Assembly: GCA_005792355.1 (NCBI GenBank)
Contig: SXSC01000158.1
Span: 1 to 41,522 of the forward strand
Origin: Opitutaceae bacterium
GTDB taxonomy: Bacteria; Verrucomicrobiota; Verrucomicrobiia; Opitutales; Opitutaceae
Length of the DNA: 41,522 nucleotides
Reading direction: 5' to 3'
Shown piece by piece: positions 1-7,670 of this stretch. A program made the position numbers and the translations under genes. The notes below the pieces were generated by a model. That model searched no databases, was not told the DNA's origin, and was given only the letters and a program-made list of their open reading frames with translations. The stretch's first letter is position 1; the number at the start of each line of letters is the position of its first letter.

Positions 1-820
1 ACTTCATGCCGACGAAACGATTCTCGACGAGGTCGACCCGGCCGATGCCGTGTTTGCCGCCGAGTTTGTTCAGCACCTTCAACACGCCGGCGGGTGAAAA
101 CTTCTTCCCGTCCACCGCGACGCAATTGCCCTGCACGAAATCCAGCTCGACATATTCCGCCCGGTTGGGCGCGTCCTCGGGCGAGACGGAGAGCTTGAAC
201 ATCCCCTTGTTCTCTTTCGTCGTCGGATCGAACCACGGATCCTCGAGAATGCCCGCCTCGTAGGAGATATGGAGGAGGTTGCGATCCATCGAATACGGTT
301 TCTTGAGCGAAGCCTCGACGGGAATCCGGTGCGCGGCGCAGTAGGCAATCATCTCGGCCCGGCCGGGAAATTCCTCGCGGAATTTCTCCATCTTCCACGG
401 CGCGAGGATGACGAGGCGCGGATTGAGCGCCATGTAGGTGAGCTCGAAGCGGCACTGGTCGTTGCCCTTGCCGGTGGCACCGTGGGCGACGGTGTCGGCC
501 TGCTCTTTTTTCGCGATGTCGACCTGCGCCTTCGCGATCAGCGGGCGGGCGATCGAGGTGCCGAGGTAGTACTGGCCCTCGTAGATCGCGTTGGCCCGAA
601 TCATCGGGTAGATGAAGTCGCGCGCAAATTCTTCCACGAGATCGAGCGTGTAGTGCTTCGCCGCACCGGTCGCGCGGGCCTTTTGGGGCAGCCCCTTCAG
701 CTCCTCCTCCTGGCCAATGTCCGCGGCGAAGGTGACTATTTCCGCGTCGTAAGATTCGCGGAGCCATTTGACGATGACGGACGTGTCGAGTCCGCCCGAG
801 TATGCGAGGACGATTTTCAT
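1..820 (-). CDS. argG: Argininosuccinate synthase, C-terminus cut by window edge
   Basis: Cytoplasmic enzyme joining citrulline and aspartate with ATP to make argininosuccinate, the penultimate step of arginine synthesis. The visible protein begins [15 protein letters not shown], which carries the N-type ATP pyrophosphatase P-loop (SGGLDTS). Further along are the family blocks [14 protein letters not shown] (citrulline/aspartate site) and a YSMDRNLLH...EAGILEDP stretch. About 273 residues are visible; the family is about 400 long, so roughly the last third lies left of position 1. The ATG at 818-820 is chosen because it starts directly on the conserved KIVLAYSGG strand. The leader on the coding strand reads CCTCCTCC with no Shine-Dalgarno. 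Two copies of a 15-bp palindrome lie just upstream and may be operators. The rest of the arginine genes follow to the right, but not as a tight operon. Identification is secure. Confidence 0.97.
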   Translation of the reverse strand, partial: MKIVLAYSGGLDTSVIVKWLRESYDAEIVTFAADIGQEEELKGLPQKARATGAAKHYTLDLVEEFARDFIYPMIRANAIYEGQYYLGTSIARPLIAKAQVDIAKKEQADTVAHGATGKGNDQCRFELTYMALNPRLVILAPWKMEKFREEFPGRAEMIAYCAAHRIPVEASLKKPYSMDRNLLHISYEAGILEDPWFDPTTKENKGMFKLSVSPEDAPNRAEYVELDFVQGNCVAVDGKKFSPAGVLKVLNKLGGKHGIGRVDLVENRFVGMK

Positions 821-829
821 GGAGGAGGT

Positions 830-916
830 TTTCGCGGCGCGAAAGGCTGGATGCTATGAGGAAGGCCGGTTCGCCTGGCAAAATCATTCTGAGGATTTCG
901 CGGCGCGAAAGCCTGG
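830..916. repeat. Two copies of a 15-bp palindrome upstream of argG
   Basis: TTTCGCGGCGCGAAA, a perfect palindrome around a central G, occurs at 830-844 and again at 896-910. Each copy continues with AAAG(G/C)CTGG, so 830-850 and 896-916 are 21-bp direct repeats with one mismatch, 66 bp apart. They lie 10 and 76 bp upstream of the argG start codon. The position suits a repressor operator, but they may equally be members of a dispersed palindromic repeat, since a related sequence occurs inside a coding region at 32520-32550. Confidence 0.5.
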
Positions 917-1075
917 CGCCAGCCCGCAATAACACCCAGGGCCTTCGTAGTGCTACGCAGCGTAATCTTCACAGCGCGTTTACGCCTCCACGATTGCGTC
1001 AATCCGTCGTCGGTTCGAACATCGTGGTGTCCAAGAATATTATCCTTCGTTGATTCATCTGCCCATGGGCCCCCC

Positions 1076-1555
1076 ATGAACTCCTCCCGCTCCTGCGCGC
1101 CCCCGCACCTCCGCGCCGGCTTCACGCTGGTCGAAATCATGATCGTCGTTGTCATCATCGGCCTGCTCGCGGCGCTGGCCATCCCAAGCCTGCAACGCGT
1201 TCAGCAAAAGTCGAAAAAGAGCCGGTTCGTCAACGACCTCCGGATCTTCACCCAGGCCTTCGAAGCCTACTCGTTGGAGAACGGGAATTGGCCGCCGAAT
1301 GTCGGTGCCGGCGTCGTGCCCGCCGGGTTGACGACGAGCCTGCAGACGAGTGTGTGGAACGCCCCCACGGTTCTCGGTGGTAATTGGAACTACGATCGCA
1401 ACATCAACAGCATCGCCGTGGCGGTATCCGTGAGCGGCTCCGGGACGGACGACACCCGGATGCAGCAAATCGACGCGATTCTTGACGACGGTGATCTCAC
1501 CACCGGGATTTTCCAGAAGATCGGCAGCCGCTACATGTATATCCTGGTGGAATGA
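1076..1555 (+). CDS. Type IV pilin-like / type II pseudopilin protein
   Basis: A 159-residue prepilin-like protein. Residues about 18-40 read AGFTLVEIMIVVVIIGLLAALAIP: the class III signal with the peptidase site before F, the conserved Glu at +5, and the hydrophobic helix that anchors pilins in the inner membrane and packs the filament core. The charged leader (MNSSRSCAPPHLRAG) fits a prepilin leader. The globular part is short and Asn/Gly-rich and resembles type II secretion (GspG/GspH-like) pseudopilins of this phylum. ATG 1076 is preferred to the upstream in-frame ATG at 950 because the leader length then fits. No pilus or secretion genes are nearby, so it is an orphan and its assembly machine must be elsewhere. 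The subtype (pilin or pseudopilin) cannot be decided. Confidence 0.85.
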   Translation: MNSSRSCAPPHLRAGFTLVEIMIVVVIIGLLAALAIPSLQRVQQKSKKSRFVNDLRIFTQAFEAYSLENGNWPPNVGAGVVPAGLTTSLQTSVWNAPTVLGGNWNYDRNINSIAVAVSVSGSGTDDTRMQQIDAILDDGDLTTGIFQKIGSRYMYILVE

Positions 1556-1568
1556 AGGACCTCCCACA

Positions 1569-1797
1569 GATTCAGAAAGGCCGCAGATGCTAAGCCAACG
1601 ATTCAGTCGAGGTGGAGCCCGTTGTCCCCAACGGGATGATCTGAGAGCGTGCGGTCGAAAACCCGATGAGGCCATCGGGCTTGCCCGCCGGAGGCGCGTT
1701 CCACCTTTCAGTGGTTTCGTTTTCAGAGGTAAAACGCGCTTCGACTGAATGGACACGGCTATGTCAGAAATCGGACCATCTGCGGTCTTTCTGAATC
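1569..1797. repeat. Nested inverted-repeat element, about 230 bp
   Basis: The outer arms 1569-1589 and 1777-1797 are reverse complements over 21 bp with one mismatch. Inside them, ATTCAGTCGA (1601-1610) pairs perfectly with TCGACTGAAT (1741-1750), and GGTGGA (1611-1616) with TCCACC (1700-1705). The core holds two tetraloop hairpins, CCCGTTG-TCCC-CAACGGG (1618-1635) and CCCGATG-AGGC-CATCGGG (1662-1679). The whole forms one layered stem with two internal hairpins. It begins 13 bp after the pilin stop codon. It could be a miniature mobile element, a structured RNA or the pilin 3' end. No coding content is seen. Confidence 0.7.
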
Positions 1798-1870
1798 CGC
1801 GGGAGGCTCAAATCAAATCTGCCATCAGTGATCGACGTCACCCTCACGTCCGCAACGGTTCGTTCCTCCA

Positions 1871-1968
1871 GGAGCGGCGGCTTGCCGGCCTGTGGCACGG
1901 TTTTCCAACCGCCGAAGAACCGTCGGCCGATCGTATTTGGGCGGCTAGGAAACCGCCCCTCCTTTAGG
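1871..1968. repeat. Dispersed GGAGCGGCGG repeat, inverted pair
   Basis: GGAGCGGCGG at 1871-1880 and a mutated inverse, GGAAACCGCCCCTCC, within 1948-1968 face each other across about 70 bp. The second arm is repeated almost exactly at 16840-16859 in another spacer (GGAAACCGCCGCTCCTTCAG). This suggests a dispersed REP-like palindromic family. It lies between the pilin gene and the argF stop codon. The stretch 1556-2031 holds this repeat and the preceding nested element but no convincing gene. Confidence 0.5.
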
Positions 1969-2031
1969 TGCGGACCCGGACCCGTGAAAAGGGGATGGGT
2001 CGACCCAGTCGGCGGGCCCAGCGGTCCCGCT

Positions 2032-3006
2032 CTACCCCTTCGCTGCCGCCAGCGTCGCCAGAATCGCCTTCTGCATGTGCAGGCGGTTTTCCGCCTCGTC
2101 GAAGATGATCGAACGCGGATTGTCGAGAACCTCCTGCGTGACTTCTTCGCCCGCGTGCGCCGGCAGACAGTGCATGAAATAGGCGTCGGGCTTCGCGGCC
2201 GCGAAGAGTTGCGGCGTCACCGCAAACGGCGTCATCACGCGGATCCGCTCGGCCGTCTCCTCTTCCTTCCCCATGCTCACCCAGACGTCCGTGTAAACGA
2301 CATCCGCGTCGCGCACGGCCTCGTACGGATCGGTGGTGAATTCGTAGGCACCGGCGAAGCCCTCGCGCGCGAGCAGGGCATCAAACTCCGGCGCGGCATC
2401 AAAGCCCGGCGGGCCCGCCAGGGAAATCTTCATCCCGCAGAGATTCGCGCCAAGAATCCACGAGTTCGCCACGTTGCATCCGCGGTCACCGACAAACGCG
2501 ATCTTCCGCCCGCGCAGCGAGCCGACCAGGTCGCCGCCCCCACTTGCCGCGTCGGAGCGCCGCGCAGCCGGGCCCCACCGCTCGGCGAGCGTGAACAGAT
2601 CCGCGAAAATCTGGCAGGGGTGCAGCAGGTCCGTCAGCGCGTTGATCACCGGGATGTCGCCGACGTCCGCGAGCTGCTGTACCTCGGAATGATCGAACGT
2701 GCGGACGACGAGGCCGTGCACGAACCGGGACAACACGCGCTCGGTGTCGGCGATGGTCTCACCGCGCCCCAGCTGGATGTCGTTTCGATTCAGGAAAAGC
2801 GGATTGCCTCCCAGCTCATGAATCCCCACCTCGAAGGAGACGCGCGTGCGGGTGGAGGACTTCGAGAAAATCATCGCCCACGTCTGGCCCGCGAGCGGGG
2901 TCGGCGCCTCCGGCGTGCCCCGGGTCCGCTTCAACTCGCGCGCGAGGGCAAACAACGCCGGCAGCTCGTCACGCGAAAAGTCGGTTTCTTTGAGGAAGTG
3001 CTTCAT
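2032..3006 (-). CDS. argF: Ornithine carbamoyltransferase
   Basis: Transfers the carbamoyl group from carbamoyl phosphate to ornithine, giving citrulline (cytoplasmic, trimeric family). It is 324 residues long, normal for the family. Diagnostic blocks are SKSSTRTRVSFE (carbamoyl-phosphate loop, STRT), LLHPCQIFADL (HPCQ), DVVYTDVWVSMG and HCLPAHAGEE (the HCLP ornithine/carbamoyl motif). The start at 3004-3006 (MKHFLKETDFSRDEL) matches the usual N-terminus. An in-frame ATG 90 bp further upstream would add an Arg/Ala-rich tail without family similarity and is rejected. A 24-bp palindrome at 3139-3162 lies about 135 bp upstream of the start. It shares the strand with argD and argB but is over 500 bp from argD, so a separate promoter is likely. 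Confidence 0.97.
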   Translation of the reverse strand: MKHFLKETDFSRDELPALFALARELKRTRGTPEAPTPLAGQTWAMIFSKSSTRTRVSFEVGIHELGGNPLFLNRNDIQLGRGETIADTERVLSRFVHGLVVRTFDHSEVQQLADVGDIPVINALTDLLHPCQIFADLFTLAERWGPAARRSDAASGGGDLVGSLRGRKIAFVGDRGCNVANSWILGANLCGMKISLAGPPGFDAAPEFDALLAREGFAGAYEFTTDPYEAVRDADVVYTDVWVSMGKEEETAERIRVMTPFAVTPQLFAAAKPDAYFMHCLPAHAGEEVTQEVLDNPRSIIFDEAENRLHMQKAILATLAAAKG

Positions 3007-3540
3007 CTGAAGCGCACGGGTGTAAGCCGGCGCCCCGGCCCGCACGAGTGAAATCTTCGCCCGCGTCCGCTCCGTCCAGGGCGCCGCCACCCCCAACGCG
3101 AATCAGCGGTGGGCCCACGCTTGGCTGCACCTTGCAAAACTATGACATAGGTATGTCATAGTCTTGCGCGCTTTGCGTGGTGCGGTGGACGCGGAAATTG
3201 GACAAGTCGCGCTGCGCTACCCGAAAATCATCGTCGAGCTACTTTTCGAATCGACCGACGCGATCGATTGGCGCGAAAAGCGGCCACCCACCCGACCATT
3301 CCCACGGTCATGGAACACCTCCTCGTCGCGCGGGCCCCTCGGGAGGTGACGTTGCCCCGGCGCGCGGAACCGTGGCGGCCGGGGCGGCTCCGTCAGCCGT
3401 GCGCGCCCGCGGGATTTCGTCCGATCCAGCTCAACCTGCCGCTCACAAAAATCTCCGGCGGCGGGTCGTGACTTGAGGGCGTGCGCGGCGGCGGCTCCCG
3501 CCTTTCCCTCCTGCGGACGGAGGCGTCCGCGCACCACGCC
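3007..3540. other. Spacer between argD and argF, no convincing gene
   Basis: This 534-bp spacer presumably holds the argF promoter. It contains a 24-bp palindrome (3139-3162) and a short GC hairpin GCGGACG-GAGG-CGTCCGC (3513-3530), 11 bp past the argD stop. That hairpin lacks a following T-run on the minus strand, so it is not a clear terminator. Short open frames on the plus strand (about 60-100 codons, around 3164-3476) show no recognisable domain and are not called. Confidence 0.5.
3139..3162. promoter_or_regulatory. 24-bp palindrome upstream of argF
   Basis: ACTATGACATA-GG-TATGTCATAGT is an 11-bp perfect inverted repeat around GG. It is AT-rich in a GC-rich spacer. The geometry suits a dimeric winged-helix or TetR/PadR-type operator; which regulator uses it is unknown. 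It could serve argF (start at 3006) or an unseen plus-strand transcript. Confidence 0.5.
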
Positions 3541-4761
3541 CTACCCTTTCGCTGCGAGCACGGTGCGGAGAATCTCCACCGACTGCGCCAGCTCGCCGGC
3601 GGTCGCGTTGAGCGGCGGGAGCAGGCGGATCACGTTATTGCCCGATCCAACCGCCAGCAGTCCGCGGTCGCGCAGTGCGCCCAGATACGGGCCGGGGTCG
3701 CCCGACATCTGCAGGCCGACGAGAAAACCGCGGGCACGGATCGCGGTGAGGTGCCGCGGAAAATCGACCGACAGCCGGCCGAGCGCTTCGTGCCAGGCGA
3801 CGCTGACGCGCGTGACATGGGCGAGCAACTGCTCGCGCTCGAGCACGTCGAGCACGGCCAGCGCCGCCGCACAGGCGAGCGGCGTGCCGCCAAAGGTCGT
3901 GCCGTGGCTGCCCGGTTGAAACAACTCCGCCGCGCGGGTGCCCGCCCAGATCGCGCCAATTGGAAAACCGCCGCCGAGGCCTTTCGCCATCGCGATCACG
4001 TCGGGCCGGACGCCGGCATGCTCGATGGCATAGAACTTTCCCGTGCGTCCGAGGCCGCATTGCACTTCGTCGACGAGCAGCAACAGGTCGCGGTCGTCAC
4101 AGAGCCGCCGCAGGCCGCGCAGGAATTCCGGCGTGCACGGATTGATGCCGCTCTCGCCTTGAATCGTTTCGACGAGAATGGCCGCCGTCTGGTCGTCGAC
4201 CAGCGCCGCGAACGACTCCAGGTTGTTGAGTTCGCCAAACGCGAAACCCGGCACCAGCGGGCGGAAGCCCTTTTGGATTTTTTCCTGCGGCGTCGCACTC
4301 ATGCCGCCGAACATCCGGCCGTGAAACGCATTTTTCGCGCCGACAATTTTGAAGCATTTTCCATCCTCTCCGCCGGCTTTTTTGGCGCCGTGGAGCCGCG
4401 CGAGTTTGATCATGCCTTCGTCGGCCTCGGCGCCGCTGTTGCAGAAGAAGACCCGGCCCGGGCCCGCGTAGCCGATGAGGCGCCGCGCCAGCTCACCCTG
4501 GTTGGGGTGGCGAAATAAATTGCTGACGTGGATGAGCTCGGCGGCCTGGCGCTGCACCGCCGCGACCCAGTGCGGATGGCAATGGCCCAGCGCACTCACC
4601 GCGATGCCCGACGTGAAATCGAGGTACCCGTTGCCGGCGTCGTCCCACACCTGCGCCCCGCGGCCGCGCACCAGCGTGAGGGCGGCACGCGCGTAGTTTT
4701 TCATCACATGCGCGTCGTAAAGCTCGGCGGTGCTGGTGCGGACGATGGCGGGCGAATTCAT
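3541..4761 (-). CDS. argD: Acetylornithine aminotransferase
   Basis: PLP-dependent class III aminotransferase converting N-acetylglutamate semialdehyde and glutamate to N-acetylornithine and 2-oxoglutarate. It is 406 residues long, as is usual. Visible landmarks are YLDFTSGIAVSALGHCHP near the N-terminus, FFCNSGAEADEGMIKLAR (phosphate/PLP binding), FHGRMFGGMSAT, LLVDEVQCGLGRTGK, and AMAKGLGGGFPIGA with the Schiff-base Lys. The start at 4759-4761 (MNSPAIVRTSTAELYDAHVMKN) fits the family. The frame stays open further upstream only because of an AT-rich repeat tract. The enzyme may also serve as succinyldiaminopimelate aminotransferase, as in other bacteria; that is not visible here. The spacers on either side (534 and 442 bp) argue against a single arg operon. 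Confidence 0.96.
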   Translation of the reverse strand: MNSPAIVRTSTAELYDAHVMKNYARAALTLVRGRGAQVWDDAGNGYLDFTSGIAVSALGHCHPHWVAAVQRQAAELIHVSNLFRHPNQGELARRLIGYAGPGRVFFCNSGAEADEGMIKLARLHGAKKAGGEDGKCFKIVGAKNAFHGRMFGGMSATPQEKIQKGFRPLVPGFAFGELNNLESFAALVDDQTAAILVETIQGESGINPCTPEFLRGLRRLCDDRDLLLLVDEVQCGLGRTGKFYAIEHAGVRPDVIAMAKGLGGGFPIGAIWAGTRAAELFQPGSHGTTFGGTPLACAAALAVLDVLEREQLLAHVTRVSVAWHEALGRLSVDFPRHLTAIRARGFLVGLQMSGDPGPYLGALRDRGLLAVGSGNNVIRLLPPLNATAGELAQSVEILRTVLAAKG

Positions 4762-4968
4762 TTTCGATTTTGGATTTTGGATTTTTGATTTCACACGATC
4801 CCACTCGAAGATCGAGAATCGAAAAATGAAATCACGCTCAGGCCGCCACGAATCTTGCGCCGCGCTGTGTTCCCAGCCCGGGCTTTGCACACTCTGTTTT
4901 CATCCGCAGGCACACCGTGTTCGAAGATCCCGGCCGCAGCCACATCCGTCTGGAGCGTCCCGGCTATT

Positions 4969-4991
4969 GGCAAAACCGTTGCGGTTTTGCC
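4969..4991. repeat. Hairpin with 10-bp stem
   Basis: GGCAAAACCG-TTG-CGGTTTTGCC is a perfect 10-bp stem with a 3-nt loop. It could terminate transcription from argB, but no T-run follows on either strand, so it is listed as a palindromic repeat. Confidence 0.5.
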
Positions 4992-5029
4992 TCTAGTAGC
5001 GCGACCAATAACTTTCGTGACGTGGCGCT

Positions 5030-5079
5030 GCGAGCGCCAGCGAGTGGACCACCGGCGCGCTCCACTCGCTGGCGCTCGC
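5030..5079. repeat. Perfect 19-bp inverted repeat, REP-like
   Basis: The arms 5030-5048 and 5061-5079 are exact reverse complements over 19 bp (GCGAGCGCCAGCGAGTGGA and its inverse), with a 12-bp loop. Shorter GTAGCG/CGCTAC and GTGAC/GTCAC blocks flank it on both sides, giving a larger imperfect stem from about 4995 to 5100. It has the size and spacer position of a REP-type element. No terminator T-run is present. Confidence 0.65.
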
Positions 5080-5203
5080 CGCTACTTGTCACGCTACTTT
5101 GCGGTCGGCACACTAGCCCGCATGAACTCGAAAGCAACGCCGAAGGGTGGAGGCGGCGGAAGCTGGACATGATTCAAAGGCCGTTTGGTGGGAAAAATGC
5201 GGG

Positions 5204-6085
5204 CTACCCGTGCACAATCTCCGTGCCGATCCCCGTGCCGGTGAAAATTTCCAGCAGCAACGAGTGCGGCTGCCGGCCGTCGATGAAATGCACGCGCTGC
5301 ACGCCTTCCTGCAGGGCGCGCACCGCGCTCTGCACCTTCGGCCGCATGCCCTTGTCGATCACCCCTTTTTTCCGCAGCTCGTCGACCTGGCTGGCCTTGA
5401 GCGTGGAAATCAGGGTGGCGGGGTCGGGTGGATTGGCGAGCAACCCCGGCACGTCGCTCATGTAAACCAGCCGCCGCGCCCGGAGGGCACTGGCGACCCG
5501 GCCGGCGGCGAGGTCCGCGTTCACATTGTAGGGCTTGCCGTCGTGACCCTCGGCCACGGGCGAAATCACGGGAATGAAACCGTCGGCAATCTCCTTCTTG
5601 ATCAACTTCACCTTCACCTCCGTCACGTCCCCCACATAGCCGAGGTCGACGGCATTGCCGGCATCGTCCGTCGTGAGTTTTTCACAGACGAGGACACTGT
5701 CACCGGACAGCCCCTTGGGCTTGGCGTTGGCGGTGGCGATGGCGTCGCACACCTCCCGGTTCACCACCTCATCGAGGGTCTTCTTCACGACCGCGATGGT
5801 CGCCTCATCGGTCACGCGGAGCCCGTTGACGAAATTCGCCTTCAAGCCGGAGTCTTCCATCGCCTTGGTGATCGCCTTGCCGCCGCCATGCACCACGACG
5901 AGGTGGATGCCGCAGGCCGCGAGCAACGCGATGTCGTACGCGACCCGTGCCCGCACGCTTGGATCGGGATCCTCCATGAAACTACCACCATACTTGATGA
6001 CGAAAATCGACCCGCGAAAATCTTGGATATATGGCAGCGCCTCGAGGAGGACTTTGGCCTTGGCCGTGACTTCGGCGACATTCAT
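5204..6085 (-). CDS. argB: Acetylglutamate kinase
   Basis: Phosphorylates N-acetylglutamate with ATP, the second step of ornithine synthesis (amino-acid kinase fold, cytoplasm). It is 293 residues long, the family norm. Motifs are [10 protein letters not shown] (ATP phosphate-binding Lys/Gly), [12 protein letters not shown] (GGG substrate loop), [15 protein letters not shown] and [10 protein letters not shown] in the nucleotide half. The N-terminal helix ([20 protein letters not shown]) resembles that of arginine-sensitive, ring-forming hexameric kinases, so arginine feedback is plausible. It is divergent from argJ, with 213 bp between the start codons. The ATG at 6085 is the only sensible start. 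Confidence 0.97.
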   Translation of the reverse strand: MNVAEVTAKAKVLLEALPYIQDFRGSIFVIKYGGSFMEDPDPSVRARVAYDIALLAACGIHLVVVHGGGKAITKAMEDSGLKANFVNGLRVTDEATIAVVKKTLDEVVNREVCDAIATANAKPKGLSGDSVLVCEKLTTDDAGNAVDLGYVGDVTEVKVKLIKKEIADGFIPVISPVAEGHDGKPYNVNADLAAGRVASALRARRLVYMSDVPGLLANPPDPATLISTLKASQVDELRKKGVIDKGMRPKVQSAVRALQEGVQRVHFIDGRQPHSLLLEIFTGTGIGTEIVHG

Positions 6086-6298
6086 CGGGCGGTCCAGGTT
6101 GGCCGCGCGTGGCCGCGGAAGAGGAGGGAGGAGTCAGGATGAGCGATCACTTTTCGGAGAGAGGACTCGAATAAGGCACACGCTCCGTGCATTTCCATAA
6201 AAATCTTTGGCCCGGTCACGACGTCGGACGTCTGCCGGCCGGACACGCCGCGCAAAATTTCTCTTCACTCCGCGGCCCACCGGGCCCACTTCTCAGCT

Positions 6299-7615
6299 GT
6301 GCCCAGCACCAATCTTACTTTTGCCGATCGTGACGCCCACCGCGCGTGGCTCGCCACCCAGGCGGCGCTGCCCGCCGGTTTCCGGGTCGGTTGCTCGTCG
6401 TTTGAGTTCATGCCGCGCGAGGCTCCGAAGCTGGCCCGGATGACGCTGACCCTGATCGCGCTCGACGCGCCGACCACTTCGTTTGCCGCGCTGTTCACGC
6501 GCAACGCCTTTCCCGGGGCTCCCATTCTGATCGGGCGCAAGCGGCTCGCGGAGCCCGCCCTCGGTGCGGTGATCATCAACAACAAGATTTCCAACGTGTG
6601 CGCGCCCGGCGGCGTCGAAACCTCCGAACGGATCTGCGCGGCCGTCGGGCAACAACTCGGCCTGCCCGCGACCCAGATTCTGCCCAGCTCGACCGGCGTG
6701 ATCGGCTGGACCCTGCCGGCCGATCCGATCATCCACGCCGTTCCGGCCACCATCGCCGCTCTCGCCGGCGGTTCGGTGCTGCCCGCGGCCGAGGGGATCG
6801 TCACGACGGATCTCTATCCCAAGGTGCGTCGCGCGACAGTCGATGGTGGCAGCATCGTGGGCATCGCCAAGGGGGCCGGCATGATCGAGCCCAACCTGGC
6901 GACCATGCTCGTTTACATCCTCACGGACATCGCCGTGCCGCGCGCCGAGCTGCGCCAGATGCTCGCGCGCGCCGCCGACGCGAGTTTCAACGCCATCAGT
7001 GTCGACAGCGACACCAGCACCTCCGACACCGTGGTGGCGCTGTCCTCCGGTCGCGTGCCGTTCAATGATTGGGGTGTCTTTGAGCGCGGCCTGCATCAGG
7101 TCTGTCGCGATCTCGCCGAGGACATCGTGCGCAATGGCGAGGGTGTGCGCCACGTGGTGCGCGTCACGGTGCGAAACGCCGCGTCCCTCGGGCTCGCACG
7201 CGCCCTCGGCAAGGCGGTGGTCAACGGTCCGCTCTTCAAGTGCGCCGTCGCCGGCAACGACCCCAATGTCGGCCGGTTGATCCAGGCCATCGGCAAATAC
7301 GTCGGAGCGCACGCGGCCGGCATCAACCTTGCGAAGCTCAGCGCCCGCATGGGTGGCATCGAGATTTTCGCCAATGGCGTGTTCCAACTCGATCCCGCCA
7401 AGGAGCTGGCCCTCGTCGCTCACATGAAGCAGGCGGAGCTCTATGCCAGTGTACCGTCGAACGACGGCGTCTTTGCCGCGCCCATCAACTACCCGCCGCA
7501 CGAACGCGCCGTGGAACTCGAGATCGACCTCGGCAATGGGGCGGCGTCCGCCGCCGTACTCGGCGGAGACCTCACGCACGAGTACGTCAGCGAAAACGCG
7601 GACTACCGCAGCTGA
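6299..7615 (+). CDS. argJ: Glutamate N-acetyltransferase / amino-acid acetyltransferase
   Basis: ArgJ moves the acetyl group from N-acetylornithine to glutamate, recycling acetyl in the cyclic pathway; bifunctional forms can also use acetyl-CoA. The 438-residue length is a little above the usual 400 or so. The self-cleavage site is visible as KGAGMIEPNLA-TML, with the nucleophile Thr202 that becomes the N-terminus of the beta chain. The oxyanion region (PSSTGVIG) and the C-terminal ENADYRS ending are also typical. The start is a GTG at 6299, the first codon in frame with family similarity. It is transcribed away from argB across a 213-bp shared control region. Having ArgJ implies the cyclic route, so a separate ArgE is not expected to be needed. 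Whether it accepts acetyl-CoA cannot be read from the sequence. Confidence 0.95.
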   Translation: MPSTNLTFADRDAHRAWLATQAALPAGFRVGCSSFEFMPREAPKLARMTLTLIALDAPTTSFAALFTRNAFPGAPILIGRKRLAEPALGAVIINNKISNVCAPGGVETSERICAAVGQQLGLPATQILPSSTGVIGWTLPADPIIHAVPATIAALAGGSVLPAAEGIVTTDLYPKVRRATVDGGSIVGIAKGAGMIEPNLATMLVYILTDIAVPRAELRQMLARAADASFNAISVDSDTSTSDTVVALSSGRVPFNDWGVFERGLHQVCRDLAEDIVRNGEGVRHVVRVTVRNAASLGLARALGKAVVNGPLFKCAVAGNDPNVGRLIQAIGKYVGAHAAGINLAKLSARMGGIEIFANGVFQLDPAKELALVAHMKQAELYASVPSNDGVFAAPINYPPHERAVELEIDLGNGAASAAVLGGDLTHEYVSENADYRS

Positions 7616-7670
7616 CGCTGCGTGCTTTCTGCTTTGCTCTCCCGGCGACGACGCCCATCGTCGCCGGCCG

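Larger units (their letters stand above)
4762..5203. other. Spacer between argB and argD with repeats
   Basis: No gene is seen in these 442 bp. Next to the argD start lies an AT-rich tract with tandem TTTTGGATTTTGGATTTTTG units (4768-4790) and an imperfect inverted copy at about 4815-4833; TGATTTCA (4786-4793) and TGAAATCA (4826-4833) can pair. Further on are two strong hairpins, listed separately. The argD promoter should lie here, and the AT-rich tract is the best place to look for it. Confidence 0.5.

Noticed and set aside
3164..3476. Small plus-strand frames in the argF-argD spacer
   Set aside because: Alternate start codons, no domain, no continuous family similarity; possibly a decayed gene but unsupported.
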